A program made the translations under genes and the position numbers. A DNA stretch of 64,000 nt. It comes from Serinus canaria (lineage: Eukaryota > Chordata > Aves > Passeriformes > Fringillidae). The stretch lies in contig NC_066326.1 in NCBI RefSeq assembly GCF_022539315.1, positions 11,362,601 to 11,426,600 on the forward strand, given 5' to 3'. Shown piece by piece: positions 1 to 12,600 of the stretch. A model generated the notes under the pieces. That model was given only the letters and a program-made list of their open reading frames with translations. It did no database searches and was not told the origin of the DNA. How positions within the stretch are numbered: the first letter of the stretch is position 1; each line of letters opens with the position of its first letter.

Positions 1-929
1 ATTCATTCCTAGAAATTTCCTTCAGTTTTATTTAAATAAATTTTTAAAAGTACATCCCTCATAAAAAATGAAAAAGTTTAAAGTTAAAGCAATACTTTCG
101 TTCTGCTCCAATGTTTTTTTTAAATAACAACTACATCAAAATTAAAATCAACATGATTTGGATATTTGAAGCAAAATTCTTGTTTCCTCTATAGTTTCTT
201 GGTGAGGAATTACTTCCATTTGGGATACTTAGACAATTATTTGCAAAGTTAAAGGATAAAAGGAGAACAGTCCAGGGTCATAGATGTGTCAGTATCGTGG
301 CTAGGTGCTGTGGGACTTCTTACTGTATTTCACTTGGAGAGTTGAAAAAACCAAGGCAGTGACTCAGTGGTAAACTAATGAATTACATCCAGCCTTCAAG
401 GAAAAAAACCAAATAGTTGTGATGATAAGGTAACACGTGCCATGTTATTGTTAGAAGTATGCTTCAGTCTCATGTGTGGTGAATAAACAGCTTTGGTCTC
501 CTTGCAATGAGAGAAACATTTTGTATCACCACTTGTACCATGAAAAAGATTTTCCTGACCACTCCTGGGGAAGTGATTCCAGTGTGGATCAGCGCTATTT
601 CAAAGACTGGTTGTGATTGATTCACTTCACATAGCCATTCTTCACATCCTTTGTTTAGTGTCCAAAATGAGCAGCTCACCTGCCCTTCCAGCCCTCTGGA
701 AGAGGCAAAGCCATCAGCAAAACCATGATTGTTTCCATGGTCCCCCTATTGTGCCACTTCAGACAGTGCCCAGCTTTGCTTGTGCCCTGGTCCAGCTTCA
801 GATTTTACAGGGTTGCTGTTCCCAAAATACACATGGGCTGTGCCAAGGATGAGTCAGACAGAGGCTGTTAGTGGTGCACTGGGTGGTGCAAGTTAGCCCT
901 TATTCATGGGAGTCCATGAGCAATTAAAG
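1..929. other. Non-coding, AT-rich, no gene seen
   Basis: The first 200 bases are rich in A/T runs. Open frames here are short (under 80 codons) and show no family features. I see no repeat, RNA gene or exon in this stretch. It ends where an old CR1 copy becomes recognisable. Confidence 0.5.
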
Positions 930-1900
930 GATGAAAATTGTAATTAATGCCAATCAGCATGAGTTAATGGAAAATAGAATGAGATGCCTCTCTTTAGTTT
1001 AGTTGATAAAAGTGATAGTAACATACAAGACTTCTGTGAGACATTTGACTGGGTACCACATGACATTTTGATTAAGGATCTAGAGCAGTATAAAATCAAG
1101 AGGGTGTGCATTAAATGGATTAAAACCTGGCTCCCTGACAAGTCTCCAAATGTAACTGTAAATCATCTGCCAGCTGTGTTTGTAGCAAAGTCCCTCCAGT
1201 ATTCTTGGTTTTAATATCTTTATCAATGACATGGAAGAAAAGGTAAAATCACCACTGATGTAGTCTGTTGATGGTGTGATGAGACAGAAACAGTAAATAA
1301 TGGAGAGGGGAGGCCACTGACAGGGAGGACTACAGAGCACTTGGGGAGCCAGCCCCAAGCAAACAACAAATATGGTGATGCAGGGGAATGCAAGAATAAA
1401 AGCTGTGTTTATGAGGCAGTGAACTCCAGGAAGAAGGATCCTGAAGAAGCTTTTGGGAAGCTTTTTTTTTTTTTTTTGAAAAGCTGCTTCACCAGCCAAA
1501 ATCAGTTGACTGGATGGTCTTGGTGCTGAGCTGTAACTGAGCAGGAAGACACTTGGAGGTAGAAAGAGAATAGAGTGTCTCTAATGTATTTCCTCCTGAT
1601 GGCAGTGCTGCTGTGGTGAGTAAAAGAATCAAAATGCTGGAGAGGGTTCAGGAAAGAGACAGGAAAATTTTGGAAAGATAGAAAAGCCCTGAGTAACTCT
1701 GTTTGCTAAGCCACCAGAGCAAAATTGAAGATAGAGTTGGTCCCAGTTTGCAGATGTGGTGAGTGAAGTAAGTACTAGGATATTAATTTTTTTTCTGTAG
1801 TAGACCACTGCACAGCAACTGAAAGCTGAGTGTGAAGGCAGTCAGATGGGAAAAAAAGCTTCAAGGAGTCAGCTTAATCAGGAATTAATTTCTGCTGTCT
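930..1900 (+). mobile_element. Degenerate old CR1 LINE copy with reverse-transcriptase remnants
   Basis: On the plus strand, 984-1211 encodes a stretch resembling the middle of the CR1 ORF2 reverse transcriptase: a decayed 'FCKAFD' core (here FCETFDW), then a valid-proline-histidine-type 'VPHDIL' segment and 'KWIKTWL'. At 1211-1250 the frame resumes with 'IFINDMEE', the usual block after the catalytic region. The stretch carrying the catalytic-site motif region between them is deleted. Further along, 1620-1700 resembles the 'leu-glu-arg-val-gln' segment typical of the later part of the same ORF. The whole copy is broken by stops, deletions and a T16 run at 1462-1477, so it is dead. The wording matches the older CR1 subfamilies of crocodilians, turtles and birds better than young avian CR1. 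Both ends are approximate; the later part (after about 1720) is weak. Confidence 0.7.
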
Positions 1901-4380
1901 GGGATCTTTGTCCAGGCTCAGCAACTCATGGCATATCCACAGCATGAACCAACATCTAGGACCAATTTAAGTGTAGTTGCACTGGTGGTGTTATGTATTT
2001 AAGTTGTTTGCTAAATGAGATCTAAGGCAGTTCAAGTTTCATTGAGAAGAACAAGCTAACTCCAGGGATGGCTTTACTGCACCTTGAAGGTAGCTTAGGC
2101 TAATGCAGTTTATTTTGCAGGATTAGGCTAGGAGACTGCATTGACAAGTGGCAGATCAGTCACTGCCAACTGTTTATATCCTGTGAGCAGAAGAATGCCC
2201 CAGGCAGATTCATTTTGATGTTTTATGCCAACACAATGAAGTCGTAGGGAGCCTACAACTGACATAATTTACACACCATGGAGTCAGAAGACCAATGAAC
2301 ACTGAATCCAAGAGGGACCTATTTTAACTTACATTTGCTTACAAGGCTTTGGGGAACAAATTCATGTTTTGGCTAACCCATCTAGCTGGCACTGCATCCA
2401 AAAGGGGCAGCACTGCTCTTCTGCTTCCCGCCTCACCTTGTCTCTTGAGGAGCTGGATTTACTTGCTGCTTGTGCAGCCTCTGTTTTGGTGAGCTGGTTT
2501 CAAATTGGATCCAATCTACTTTGAAAAAATATAACTTTCAGAGTGGCTTCCCAGTCACTACAGTCCAAAAGAGCAGGTGGGATTTTTGTGGCTCCCTTCA
2601 GTTGGAAGGAATGAAGCCTGTTCAATAACAGTTGATTTTCTGACTTGGACTCTTTGAGATGGGCATTGCATTATCTTAAATCCCTCTTTACAACAGCAAA
2701 GCAAGTTAGCAGCATATTCTAATGAGACAAATTGTGCAAGAAAGCAGTCTGTGAGCACAGGGACCAGGTTACACAGGGGCAGAGTTAGTGGGCTAAGCAA
2801 AAAAGGAAAGTCTAGACTGAAATAACACATGGTACTGTGCAGGTTGAAAAGCTATAGTAAGAGGCACAGCTGCAATTCACATATCTGTGGGGTCTATGGT
2901 GACACTGGAAGAGCCATCATTTGCCTCTTCCATAATGTGTCACCCATCACTGCTGCCTCAAGCATGGGAAGTTTAATTTCCTATGAATCGTGGTCTGACT
3001 TGAGAAGTTAAATCCTACATCTTTCTGAGCCTCCACTGACAAAATAGTAGACTAAGTCTGCTGTGGTGTTCCTGCCTGCTTAGTTGTTGTTGGAAATTGT
3101 CCTCTGGCTGTTGGTGTCTTCATCAGCTTCAGTTTTACCTGCAGACCAGACTGCTGTGGCATCCCAGGTTGGTGGATTCAAGATGCTGGTGGAAAAACTG
3201 CTTGAGTTAAAGGCAAGTGTCTGATGTCAGGGGACTCCTGCCAGTCATTGTTCTGCTGTTTGTGTGAAAACAGGCTGAATTCTGTGGTTTTGCTATGTAA
3301 CATTCTTATGTAGCTGGCTGAGTCGCCAACATGATAAATGCAATTACTTTTTCCAATTGTTATTTTTGCCCAAAGCATGCAATTGACACTGAATTCTGCT
3401 GGGCAGAAGGGGAATGTAGTGGCTGCTCACATCCCCACAGCAGCACAATGATGTGAAGGCATGGGCTGCAGTGGTGGGAAGCAAATGCTTCACATGGTAT
3501 GTCAGGAGCAGGCACCCATCTGTGTGTCCATCAGTCCTACCTTCGTATGTTGGTGGTCGGGGTATAATCTGCTTTCTTGGTGTCATTGAAGGGGAAAGGA
3601 TGGAGTTTCTAGGTCAGCTGCAACATGATTTTCCCTGGAAAGGTGGGAGGGAGTGGGATTTGGTTGTGCAATGTGGAAGGGAGCTGTATTGCACCATCTG
3701 GGAGGGGAGCAATGGCACCAGAGCCGCCTCCCTCTCCCCTGTGCCCACCACGGCCAGCCCTGTCCCAAGTTCCCCATAGGAGCATTCACAAAGTGGAGAA
3801 AGTATTTGATGCTGTTCTTCAGTGGGAGGCAAGACTTAACTGGACCCTGAACTTGGGAAGGAGCACAGCTCTCATAATAATGGGGATGAGAGTGCTTTCA
3901 CAGAGAGTGGAGATAGGCTGGCTAATTTGGGTTGTCTGCATCCTTTGGGGAACCAGCACTACGGGGTGACTGGTGCTGAGGGTTCCCTATGCTGTGACTT
4001 ATTCAGCTGAGTAAAAGGACAGCCCAGCCAAGCTCCCACTGTGGTGGTTAAAGTTTGTTTTAGCCACCTTATCTAATCTCTCCCCTAACTTTTGCTGGGG
4101 GAAAGCGTTTATTGCTTATATCGTGTTACTCCATGAGCACTTGCTGGCTGCGGCTGTTTGCGTGTGTATATGTAGATGTGAAGACAGATAACTTCAGGCC
4201 TTGCAGTTTTATGGGTCAGTCAATCCAAACTGCTTCCACTGGCAGATGTGGGGATGTGCTGTGTTCATTACCTGTGGGCCATGTGCTATCAGGGTGTAAA
4301 TCAGCAAAGCGGGGCTCTGTTTATACACATAAATTGCCCCAATGTGACAGCTTAATACCCTTTTGACTTTTTACCCTCTG
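1901..4380. other. Non-coding stretch, nothing recognised
   Basis: Open frames do not exceed about 115 codons, overlap each other on both strands and have no domain features. A G-rich patch near 3640-3660 has only three runs of three or more G, so it is not a canonical quadruplex. I see no repeat family or exon here. Confidence 0.45.
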
Positions 4381-4530
4381 TGGGGGAGAGCCTCAAATGT
4401 CTTGCAGCACCGCTCACCCCCAGGATGACGGCAATGCGGGGAAACCAGCCCCGCTATAAAAGGAGCGAGCACGCTTTGCTCCCGTATGTCTTCAGGCTTC
4501 GCTGCGTAGCCAGCAGCTCCCCGGAGGGGA
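4381..4530 (+). promoter_or_regulatory. CpG-rich patch with a strong TATA box
   Basis: TATAAAAGG lies at 4455-4463 inside a short GC-rich patch. By my count there are about nine CpG dinucleotides between 4425 and 4520. That is unusual for this otherwise CpG-poor region. The motif matches the vertebrate TATA consensus, which would place a start site roughly 30 bases downstream on the plus strand. No coding exon follows, so if it is real it would drive a non-coding RNA or the first exon of a gene I cannot see. A chance TATA match is quite possible. Confidence 0.25.
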
Positions 4531-7019
4531 AAGGCCCTTCCAACAGACCAGTCCAACAGGAAATTACCTGCTCACCCTTTGCTAAATTACTAGCTGAACA
4601 GCCAGTCACAGGGTCCCAAAAATGCCAGCTCCATCTATTCCCCTAGGGACATGATTCCCAGGCACGCAAGATCCCAGCTTGTTCACCGTGAGGGCAAACC
4701 CACCTGGCCTGGCCGTCCCTTCCCTGCAGCACCTTGCGCAAGGCTCGATTTCATCTCCTCCCTGGGACACAAAGATCACATGGCTCAATTCTTCCTGAGC
4801 AGTCACAGGGTAAAACCTGCCAGGCTTCCTTTAGCTCCAGCTGAAGGGCTTTCTTACTCCAGGAGATGCTTTCTTTTTTTCAGCAGATGAGAGGGTGTTC
4901 CCAATGAGATAATAGGGAGCTGTTGAGAGGGAAGAAGTGCCAGGACATTCACAACAAAATGGATTGTTATGATATACTGAGGAGATTTCCAAATTTAAAT
5001 TATGCAGGAACAGTGGTATGATTGTTGAAATTGAGATCCTCCCCATTAGAATTGTCCTTTTTGCATTCCCCTATCTATATTGTCTCCATCATCTTGGAGA
5101 ACAAGAACTCATGGCTGCATCCAAACCTTTGGTAAGCCCCTTGACTTTTCCCCTAAATCTGACTGCACTAAACCATCCTAAACCCAACCTAGAGGAAAAC
5201 AGACCCTCTTAATCAGGACATTTTCTTGTACTGGAACTGAGCAGCCCTGGTTGGGACTCTCAATTCATTCCATTGTCCTTTTCAAGCCCTCCTGCCCATC
5301 AGCACCCAAGCTCTGTTGGAGTATGGCAGGTCCCAGCTCACTTCCATGCTCCCACCCAACCAAGAGCGTCCTTGTGCCCTTTATGAGAGGGAGACATCTG
5401 CAGCAGGCCTTCCCAATCTGCTTTTAAAGTGCAAGTTGAGCCTGAAAATTGATGCTGTAGGAGAGTGACCTTGTTAGAATGTCCTTCCCTCTGGCTGATC
5501 CCAGGTCAAACGCTCTCAGTTTATGAGTCACTGACTCCCACAGTAGTTAGACTGCACCTACCTCTACTTCTGCTCGCCCAAGCAGCAGGAAAGACCCTGC
5601 AGCTGGGATGTTGCATGGAGCAGAAGGTGGACCCATCCCTGCTCCTGGCCTTGGATCTCCTTGGGGCCCAAAAGGTGGCTTTGGTGCAGGAAGGGCTGAG
5701 GACCAGTTTAGGTGGCTGGAGAGCAGTGCTGGTGCTACCCTGCGCCTGCAGGCACCTCATTTTACTTGGCTGGGACTCCTTCCCATGCTGACACTACTCT
5801 TGTGGCATTTCTCAGAAGGAGACCATAATTCTAAACTCTCAGCCCAAATGATACCATTTCTACAGGGCACTTGGTGTGATTCAGAGAACTGTAGCTTCCT
5901 GCAGCAGAACATATGAGGCAACTCTAGGCTGGATCCTCTGGTGTTTAATATCAGGAGTGCTCAGGCTGCAGCCATTGTCTCACCATGGGTTCAGTGTTTT
6001 CTTGTCTACCCAGCTCTGGCAAGACTTGAAAGCAGTTGGTATCTTTGAGGACTCGGCCCTTCTGGTAAAATTGGTTGAAATTGGCCAGGGAGTTTACAAG
6101 TTTTATTAGGGAGAAAGACAGACACACCCACAGCATGATCACAAACAAATTGTTTCTCTAGGAAACTAGGCTGAAAAAAATGGTTGTTTAAGTAAGCAAA
6201 TATTTTTCTTGAAGACACTAGAGCAGGGGAGGTGGGAGGGGAAGTGTGTGTTTATATAGCTGTTGATCCAACCTCCCCTTAAGCATTAGTTTCTTGGTTT
6301 AAATCTCTTTATCCCTATTTATGCCCATTTTTATCATGCTGGTTTTTAGTCCTAATGACCTGCTCTGCCCTGTGCTGCCACCTTCATCTCAGCAAGCTCC
6401 CGTTTTGCTGCAGAATTCTACAAACCACTTTGCTGAGATCAGCCCATCCAAATAACTTCACACATATAAACAATGAACCCACTGAGGGAGTGGGGGTTGG
6501 CAGGGCCCCACAGGGGTAAGGCATAGATGTGAGCAAAATTAATCGGTGGCTCAAGCTCTCCTGTAAGGCTCCTGTTTCAGGATTTGCAAACTGGTTTCCT
6601 CTATCAGCTCCAAAGCATCAGAGCTGCTAGCTAATACTAGGGCAGTAAAGGCTTTTTTGGTATGAGCTGTCAGCCAAAAATTCAAGTGCCTGTAAGTTGT
6701 TCTAGTTTTTCCAAAAATGGGTGCAGCGGTCAGGTGTCTCTTTGATGTGCTCCTGTTTATTTACAAAGAGCCCAAAAGGTCCCATTCCCCCAAAGGTGGC
6801 AGGAAACAGGCAGGGACAGAATTTGGTACCTTGTTCTTCCTGTTAGGGCTGATCTCACATGTGAGTAAACAGTGGGTGCGTGGTGAGCTGCGGCAAAGGC
6901 TTTGCTGCCTGAACAGCCACCCATCCTCCTGTTTTCCAGTCCTGGATGCCTGTGAGAGTCTCCCTTTCACTTTCTTCCTGGCTGGCTCAATGCAGGAAAT
7001 CAGACTGATTAAAAACTAA
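4531..7019. other. Non-coding stretch, nothing recognised
   Basis: Short overlapping open frames only, the longest about 108 codons, none with family features. I recognised no repeat family, RNA gene or splice-bounded exon. Confidence 0.45.
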
Positions 7020-7300
7020 AGAGGAAAAAAAAATTAAAAAAGAAAAGAAAAATGTGTTTCTTTAAAAGCAGAAGAAAAAAAAATTAAAGATCATTTTAAT
7101 TAGGTTTGAAAAATCTGCAGCACAGTTGACAGGCGAGCTGACAGGGCTCCCTTTCACCAGATCGCCCAGCTCAGGGTTTTTCATCTTGTGTGCAGAATAT
7201 TTTGACATTCATGCTTTCTTGGCTCCGTTTGTGGAGCCCAGTGGAACCTGCAGCCTAATTAAATGTAACAATTCCTGAAAATGAGGGTTGTTATTTTTTT
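7020..7300. promoter_or_regulatory. Enhancer-like block with TAATTA and paired TGACAG motifs
   Basis: Homeodomain core TAATTA occurs at 7097-7102 and 7256-7261. TGACAG, the core bound by MEIS/TGIF-class TALE homeodomain proteins, occurs twice in the same orientation at 7127-7132 and 7139-7144. A six-base inverted repeat (ggctcc/ggagcc) sits at 7221-7238. An A-rich purine tract (7020-7090) leads in. Motif identity is seen; regulatory function is inferred, and I could not test conservation. Confidence 0.3.
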
Positions 7301-8519
7301 TCCTATGGATAATAATAGAGGTTTTATTTTAAAAAGAGCTGATCTATTTACTCTAGGCTGCCTGCTTCCTGACCTGGCCTCAGCACCTGAGGGGACAGGA
7401 ACCGAACGAATTAGACAGGCTTAGTCACTGGAAAAGATGAGGGTGTTAATGTGTATGTGTGTGTGCACATGTGTCCTGCATGCTCTGCTAGAAGAGTTGA
7501 GAGGTGGAAGGTTAGAAGGCTCAGATTTTCCCTGCAGCTCACTTCTCCCCTGACTTTTGAGGTTGGGTGCTGGTTTTTAGGCAGTGCCAGACCCTGTGGG
7601 CTCTAGAGGGGCTGCACAATCCCTGCTCTGGCTCCTCCACTGCGGGTACCAGCCTGCAGGGGAGGGTGAGCCAGGGCCTTTGCAGACCTGGGGCTGTGCA
7701 AGCCAGGGGGTGATGACAGAGCCTTTGTATTGGGAGCTGTGGTAAACAAGAAGGAAAGCACAAGTCAGTATTGTCAAGGACTGGATGTGCCCAACTATGC
7801 ACCCTCGGTGCCCAGAGCTTTTCTTCCAGGGCTTTAACCACAGTGGTTCATTTTTAACGTGGTCCTTTTCCTGGTCCCTTGAGCACATCCCTGCATCCTT
7901 ATGCCTGGTGAAGCATAGGCCAACTCCAGGAGAAAGACAAGTCACAGAAAGCTGCTCGTGCCTCTCCCTGTGGGTTCCCAGGCCATTGTGCCTCAGGTCT
8001 GTCAGCTGCCATCGCTGCAACTGGGCAGCACTGCACAGGTGTCACTGCTTGGGTGTCACTGCTCATGGCTTCCCGTGGGCTGCCTGGCACTGAGAGAACT
8101 CCAGTGTGAGAGCACAGTCCCTCTTTCATCTCACTGTGCAATCTCCCAGGCTGACAAGGAGGAGATGGTGACAGAGGCTGAGGAACACTCCTTCCCATCC
8201 TGTAAATGATGGATGGCTTCTCTGCGCCCCTGGGTTCAACACTGCTCATCAAACCACCTCAAAACTTCCCAGCTGATGTGCCCATTGCTCAGCCAAAAGC
8301 AACAGGGTAGGACACCAGCAGTGCAAACCACTCCCAGGCTTTCCCTCTCCCCACTTCCCCCTGCAGCTCCAGGGAGGTTCCCTCAGGCACAAGAAACAAA
8401 GCTTCAGGGGCACTTGTCCCTGCCTGGCCAGGGCAGGACTGGCTCCTGGTGCCCATTGCCTTTCCCAGCCCGCAGCCTGATGGCAGCAATGAATCAGCAG
8501 CCAGTGGACTTGTCAAAGG
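7301..8519. other. Non-coding stretch, nothing recognised
   Basis: A TG-rich run lies near 7449-7475. Several open frames of 100-147 codons overlap on both strands without any domain signature, as expected by chance in GC-moderate DNA. Confidence 0.45.
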
Positions 8520-8900
8520 CATTCCTCCACTTTAATCCTATTGACAGGGACTACTGCCTGGAACAGGAACTGCGGGGTGAGCCATGTCAACAGCAGATTC
8601 TTATTACAGATAATATTGATGGGGCCTTTTCTTGAATAATGAAGGGAAGAGCCCTCTGCTTTGACGTTTGTCTCCAAAACCTAGAATTACTAAGAGTTTA
8701 ACCATCGGAGGGGAGCTTAAGATAGTTGCATCTTAAAGGATCTGCTTTCTTGTCGCATTCAAGGCTGGGGGAAGGAGTTTAGCCCATACAGTCCCTGCTG
8801 ACCTTTTCACTGCTCTTAATAAATGTTACAGTTAAATAAAGTCGGATGGATTTTTCTATCTACTGTAGGATGTTATCCACTTTCTGGAGGGGAAAAAAAA
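8520..8900. promoter_or_regulatory. Enhancer-like AT-rich block
   Basis: This block differs from its flanks in being rich in short AT motifs: TGACAG at 8542-8547, GATAAT-type words near 8608, AATAATG near 8635 and TTAATAAATG near 8815. The texture resembles avian conserved non-coding elements. This is a judgement from composition and motif density only. Confidence 0.25.
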
Positions 8901-9615
8901 AGTTAAAAACCGCCAAATCCCTGTTTAATATCACTGTTACTCATTATCTTTGGTAGCTGCATGGTGAAAGGCAAGGAGGAAGGGCAGGGGCAGGACAATT
9001 CAGGCTGTATTACCAGGGTAATTCCTACCACTGCACATGATTATGTGTGTCTCTGTGAAAGGGTGAATTGGAGCTGTTTAAATCCATTGTGATCTCACTG
9101 CCAAAGCTCAAACCAAGATCAGCAGCTCTGAAAATATTTGGGGAAAGTTTTGTTTGTTTGTTTTTAAATTTACTTTCTAATTTTCCACTCTTTAAAAGAG
9201 AAAAAACCCTCTCTATCTGGTCTGGTCTCTATTTCTTGGTTTCCTACAGGAGTGGAGGCACCAGAGAGCTGCAGGGGAGAGGCTGCCTGGAAAGTCAAAA
9301 GAGGGCAGAAAGCATCAGCTGTTCCAGGAAATAACCTGTCCTTGCACATTTCCTCATGTTCAGGCTTCAGTATTATGAATGCAAGCACTGTGATGAGAGA
9401 AGGTAAGGAAGGAAGATGGGACTGACTAGTGGGCATTCTTGGATTTTAGACGCAACCAGGAGCTCAAAGGTGTCCCTCTGATACCAGGGACTTCTCCAAA
9501 TGGGGTTTGGGCCTCTAGCCTCCTATTAGGACAAATGAGAAAGACAGCAGGCAAATTTGATTTTTGTCCACATTTCTACCTCCCAGATCCTAGAGCTGGC
9601 CCAGGACTGAACTGG
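8901..9615. other. Non-coding stretch, nothing recognised
   Basis: It contains a short GTTT-repeat tract near 9151-9165 and no supported gene. Confidence 0.45.
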
Positions 9616-9667
9616 CAGGTGGTTTAAGTTAGAGCAGCCACAGGGCTGCTCTAACTTAAGCCAGCTG
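9616..9667. repeat. Near-perfect 24-position inverted repeat, 4-base loop
   Basis: The arms are 9616-9639 and 9644-9667, with the loop acag at 9640-9643. The inner 16 positions pair perfectly (ttaagttagagcagcc against its reverse complement). Outside them come one T-G wobble (9623/9660), three pairs, one G/G mismatch (9619/9664) and three more pairs. Such a tight hairpin can arise from a template-switch replication error, can be the core of a decayed palindromic element, or could be a hairpin RNA precursor. With a 4-base loop it is short for a typical microRNA precursor. Confidence 0.9.
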
Positions 9668-12600
9668 GAATGTCTTCTGGGGCTGGTTCTACCAGCCAAG
9701 GTTTGCTGGATTATAGTAGGGCCCTGAAAGCCTCCAGCCTATCACTGCATGGCCTTCACAAGAGGACCAGGGAGCAGATGACATGAAAATGTCAGGGCAG
9801 TTCCCAGCTGGTGCTTAAGGACCAGCTTTAATTCCTTTACACTGCTGCAGAAAATCAGTATCTGGTCCAAGGAAGCCTGTTTTCATGGTATTTTTAGTCT
9901 GATTGTGAAGACCCTAGGAGTTTTGGATTGCCCTTAAGGTTCTGAATATTGGGCTTTCTGACTTGAACTGTTAAATATTTTCCATACATAAACAGCAGCC
10001 ACAAAATTTCAGCCACAAAATTAAAAAATGGATGTCTTGTGTTTTAGATTTTTAAAAAAAATTAAATGCCAGAACAAGACAGAGGAAAAGCAAAGTCTCC
10101 AAAGCAGTTCAGTTACTCTGAGTGCATCTTCTTCCCCTGAAATGGGTTCTTGACACAGGGACTAAATGGGCTCCCTTGGCATGGTTCTTAAAAGTGCAGA
10201 GACCCAGCAAGCACAGGAGGGACTGGTTCTGGGGTTGACTGGTTCCTCAGCACATGATGGGGTGCATGAGAAGGCAGCCCATGCTCTCAGTGTGCACCCT
10301 GTACCTCCTGGCATTGTCCATGTCTGTAGCAGTGTTTTCATCTCCTTGGATCATCTAACCCAGGAAAAGCCATGGCTTACATGGGCACTTGTCTTCCTGG
10401 GACAACAGAGCACCACAGAACCATCTTACTGAGCAACTCTGAAATCCCACTGAAGTGCAATCTTCCTTCCCTCCCAGACATGATTTATTCCTTTTTTCTT
10501 CTGGAAGGCCAAGGTGTGGGGTAGAAACTTAGCCCTACTCCTAAAAAAGGGGACATCTTCTCATCCCCATGTTGTTGCACAGGGAGCTGAAATCTGGCCA
10601 GTGCAAGCCACTGGTGGTACCTATGGAATTAGCTGACTCTTCATCCCAAGGGCTCAAAAATCAGTTGGGTCCTTCAGGTCATGAGGGGTTTTTTTGGTGT
10701 TTTTTTTTTACTCACCTCTTAAAAAAAAAAATATTATTTTCTCCATGTTTTCTCTTTTTGTTTGGAGGTGCCTTAGGATGCTCTGAGTTAATGTTTCTCA
10801 GCTTTTTTCTAGAACATGGAAGTCCATGAACTGCTCGTTCCTTTTTCTTCTCTTTTAAAAATGAAATCTGAGATTTTTGCAAAACACATTGAAGCAAGAA
10901 GCTGAGGAGGGGCTGAAGAAAAACATCAAGTACCGTGGGACTAAAATTTCAAGAGCTGGCAACACTGATTATTTTTGTTTTTCTTTCTGTTTTCCAGAGG
11001 AAAATAAAACCATCCTCCATTTTCCTGAGTGCCAGCAGTATGAACAAAAATATAAGGTGCTTCAGGGCAAGAAGAAACTGTGAAGAAATAGGTTTTCAAA
11101 TTCCATTTGTGTTGGATTGTCTGAAAATTGTCTCAAGAGCTGCCTTCTGGAGACAGCTGCCCTGCTCTGAGAGAGGGCAGACATGTGTGGGGGTCTCAGG
11201 CTGGGACAGGACTCAGGTTGCAGTTGCCTCTGATTGTGCTCAGGTCTCAGCAATGCGAGGTTCTCTGGGAGGACAAGGAGAGGTCAGGTGTACAGTGGAA
11301 AGGCTCCATGAAGCTCTTCCTCCCCACAGGAGCATCATCTTCTGCAGCAGATGTCCTGGCTGGTCAGAACCAGGCCTGGCAGGCAGGAAGGTGGAAGAGG
11401 ACAGGCTCCCTTCCGGCTGGTCACCTGGAAATCATGGCAATGGTGTCGTGGCCCTGTGTGACACACAGAAGGACCTGAGTCTGTGCTGGAGGTGTTCATG
11501 AGGTACCCAACCACTCCTCTGGTGCTTGCAGGACTCCCAAGTCACCAGCAGCCCAAGGGACCCATGCATGGAAGCTCAGAAAAGTGGGATATTGCCCTTA
11601 AGCTATCACATCCCAAGGGGTGATGTCCCTGGGGATAAGGATGATGTGTGGATCTCTGCTCATGTACCCACAGCAGGTATCTCCTGCTGGTGTTAAACAG
11701 CACAAGTGGCTGTGGCTGCCTCACCTTGGCTGTGTGTGCTCTGCACAGGGGCTGGTGTTTATTAATGGTATTTATTAATTTATTATTCACCTCTGGCAGG
11801 AGCTGCTGGAATGGACGTGGAGCTCCAACTGCTGTTCCTGCCTATCCTCCATCACTTGTGCTCATATCTTTCTCAGGCTCACTCCCTTTGGGTTGAAATT
11901 TTCCATGCTTTGTCTTAGCCCAGTGACACATTTTTGCTGAAGGTATGGACTCTGCTCATTGGAGTCCTCTTTGTAGGGCTCCTTGCTAATCTCTGCCTTG
12001 AGGTAAAGGTCCATCTTTCCTGTCCCAGGAGACATCAGGCTGAAGAAAATCCTTAGAGGATGGATCTTCCTTTATTTACTTGTTTATTATTTGAAAAAGT
12101 TATTTAAAATCTTACATTTCTGTCAACTAGAACTTAAAAGGAAATATCTTGTTTAGATCTTCCCCAGTGGAAAACTAAGCAGCTCTGGCAAAATTAAAGT
12201 TTTTCCATGGAACATTCAGATTTTGTGAAAACTACACTTTCTATTTAAAAAAATATATTGTGGTCATTAGTTTTTCATCAGCTCTACTTTTTCAGGATGA
12301 TTCAAAAACATAAAGGCAAAAATCTCCACTTCCTACGTCTAACGTATCAACATTTTTTTTTCAATCATGACTTCAATTCCATCTCCTCAGAGAGGAGGCT
12401 AGAAAAATTATTCAGCTTAAGGAAAAGCATTTTATCAGTTATAAAGTTGTGGAAATTTTAAATGGGTATCTTAGTGCAACTGTTGGATTTGTAGCTCGCC
12501 TTTCTTCCTATCTGGGTCGAGGACACCAGACTTAAAAACCTGGTCTTGACTTAGTTAAGGGTATCTCTGGTAGAGGCTTTTGGTTTGTGGTGGGGGTTTT

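Noticed and set aside
10935..11501. Plus-strand open frame of 188 codons
   Set aside because: Hydrophobic start could mimic a signal peptide, but the rest has no family features and no supporting splice or polyadenylation pattern.
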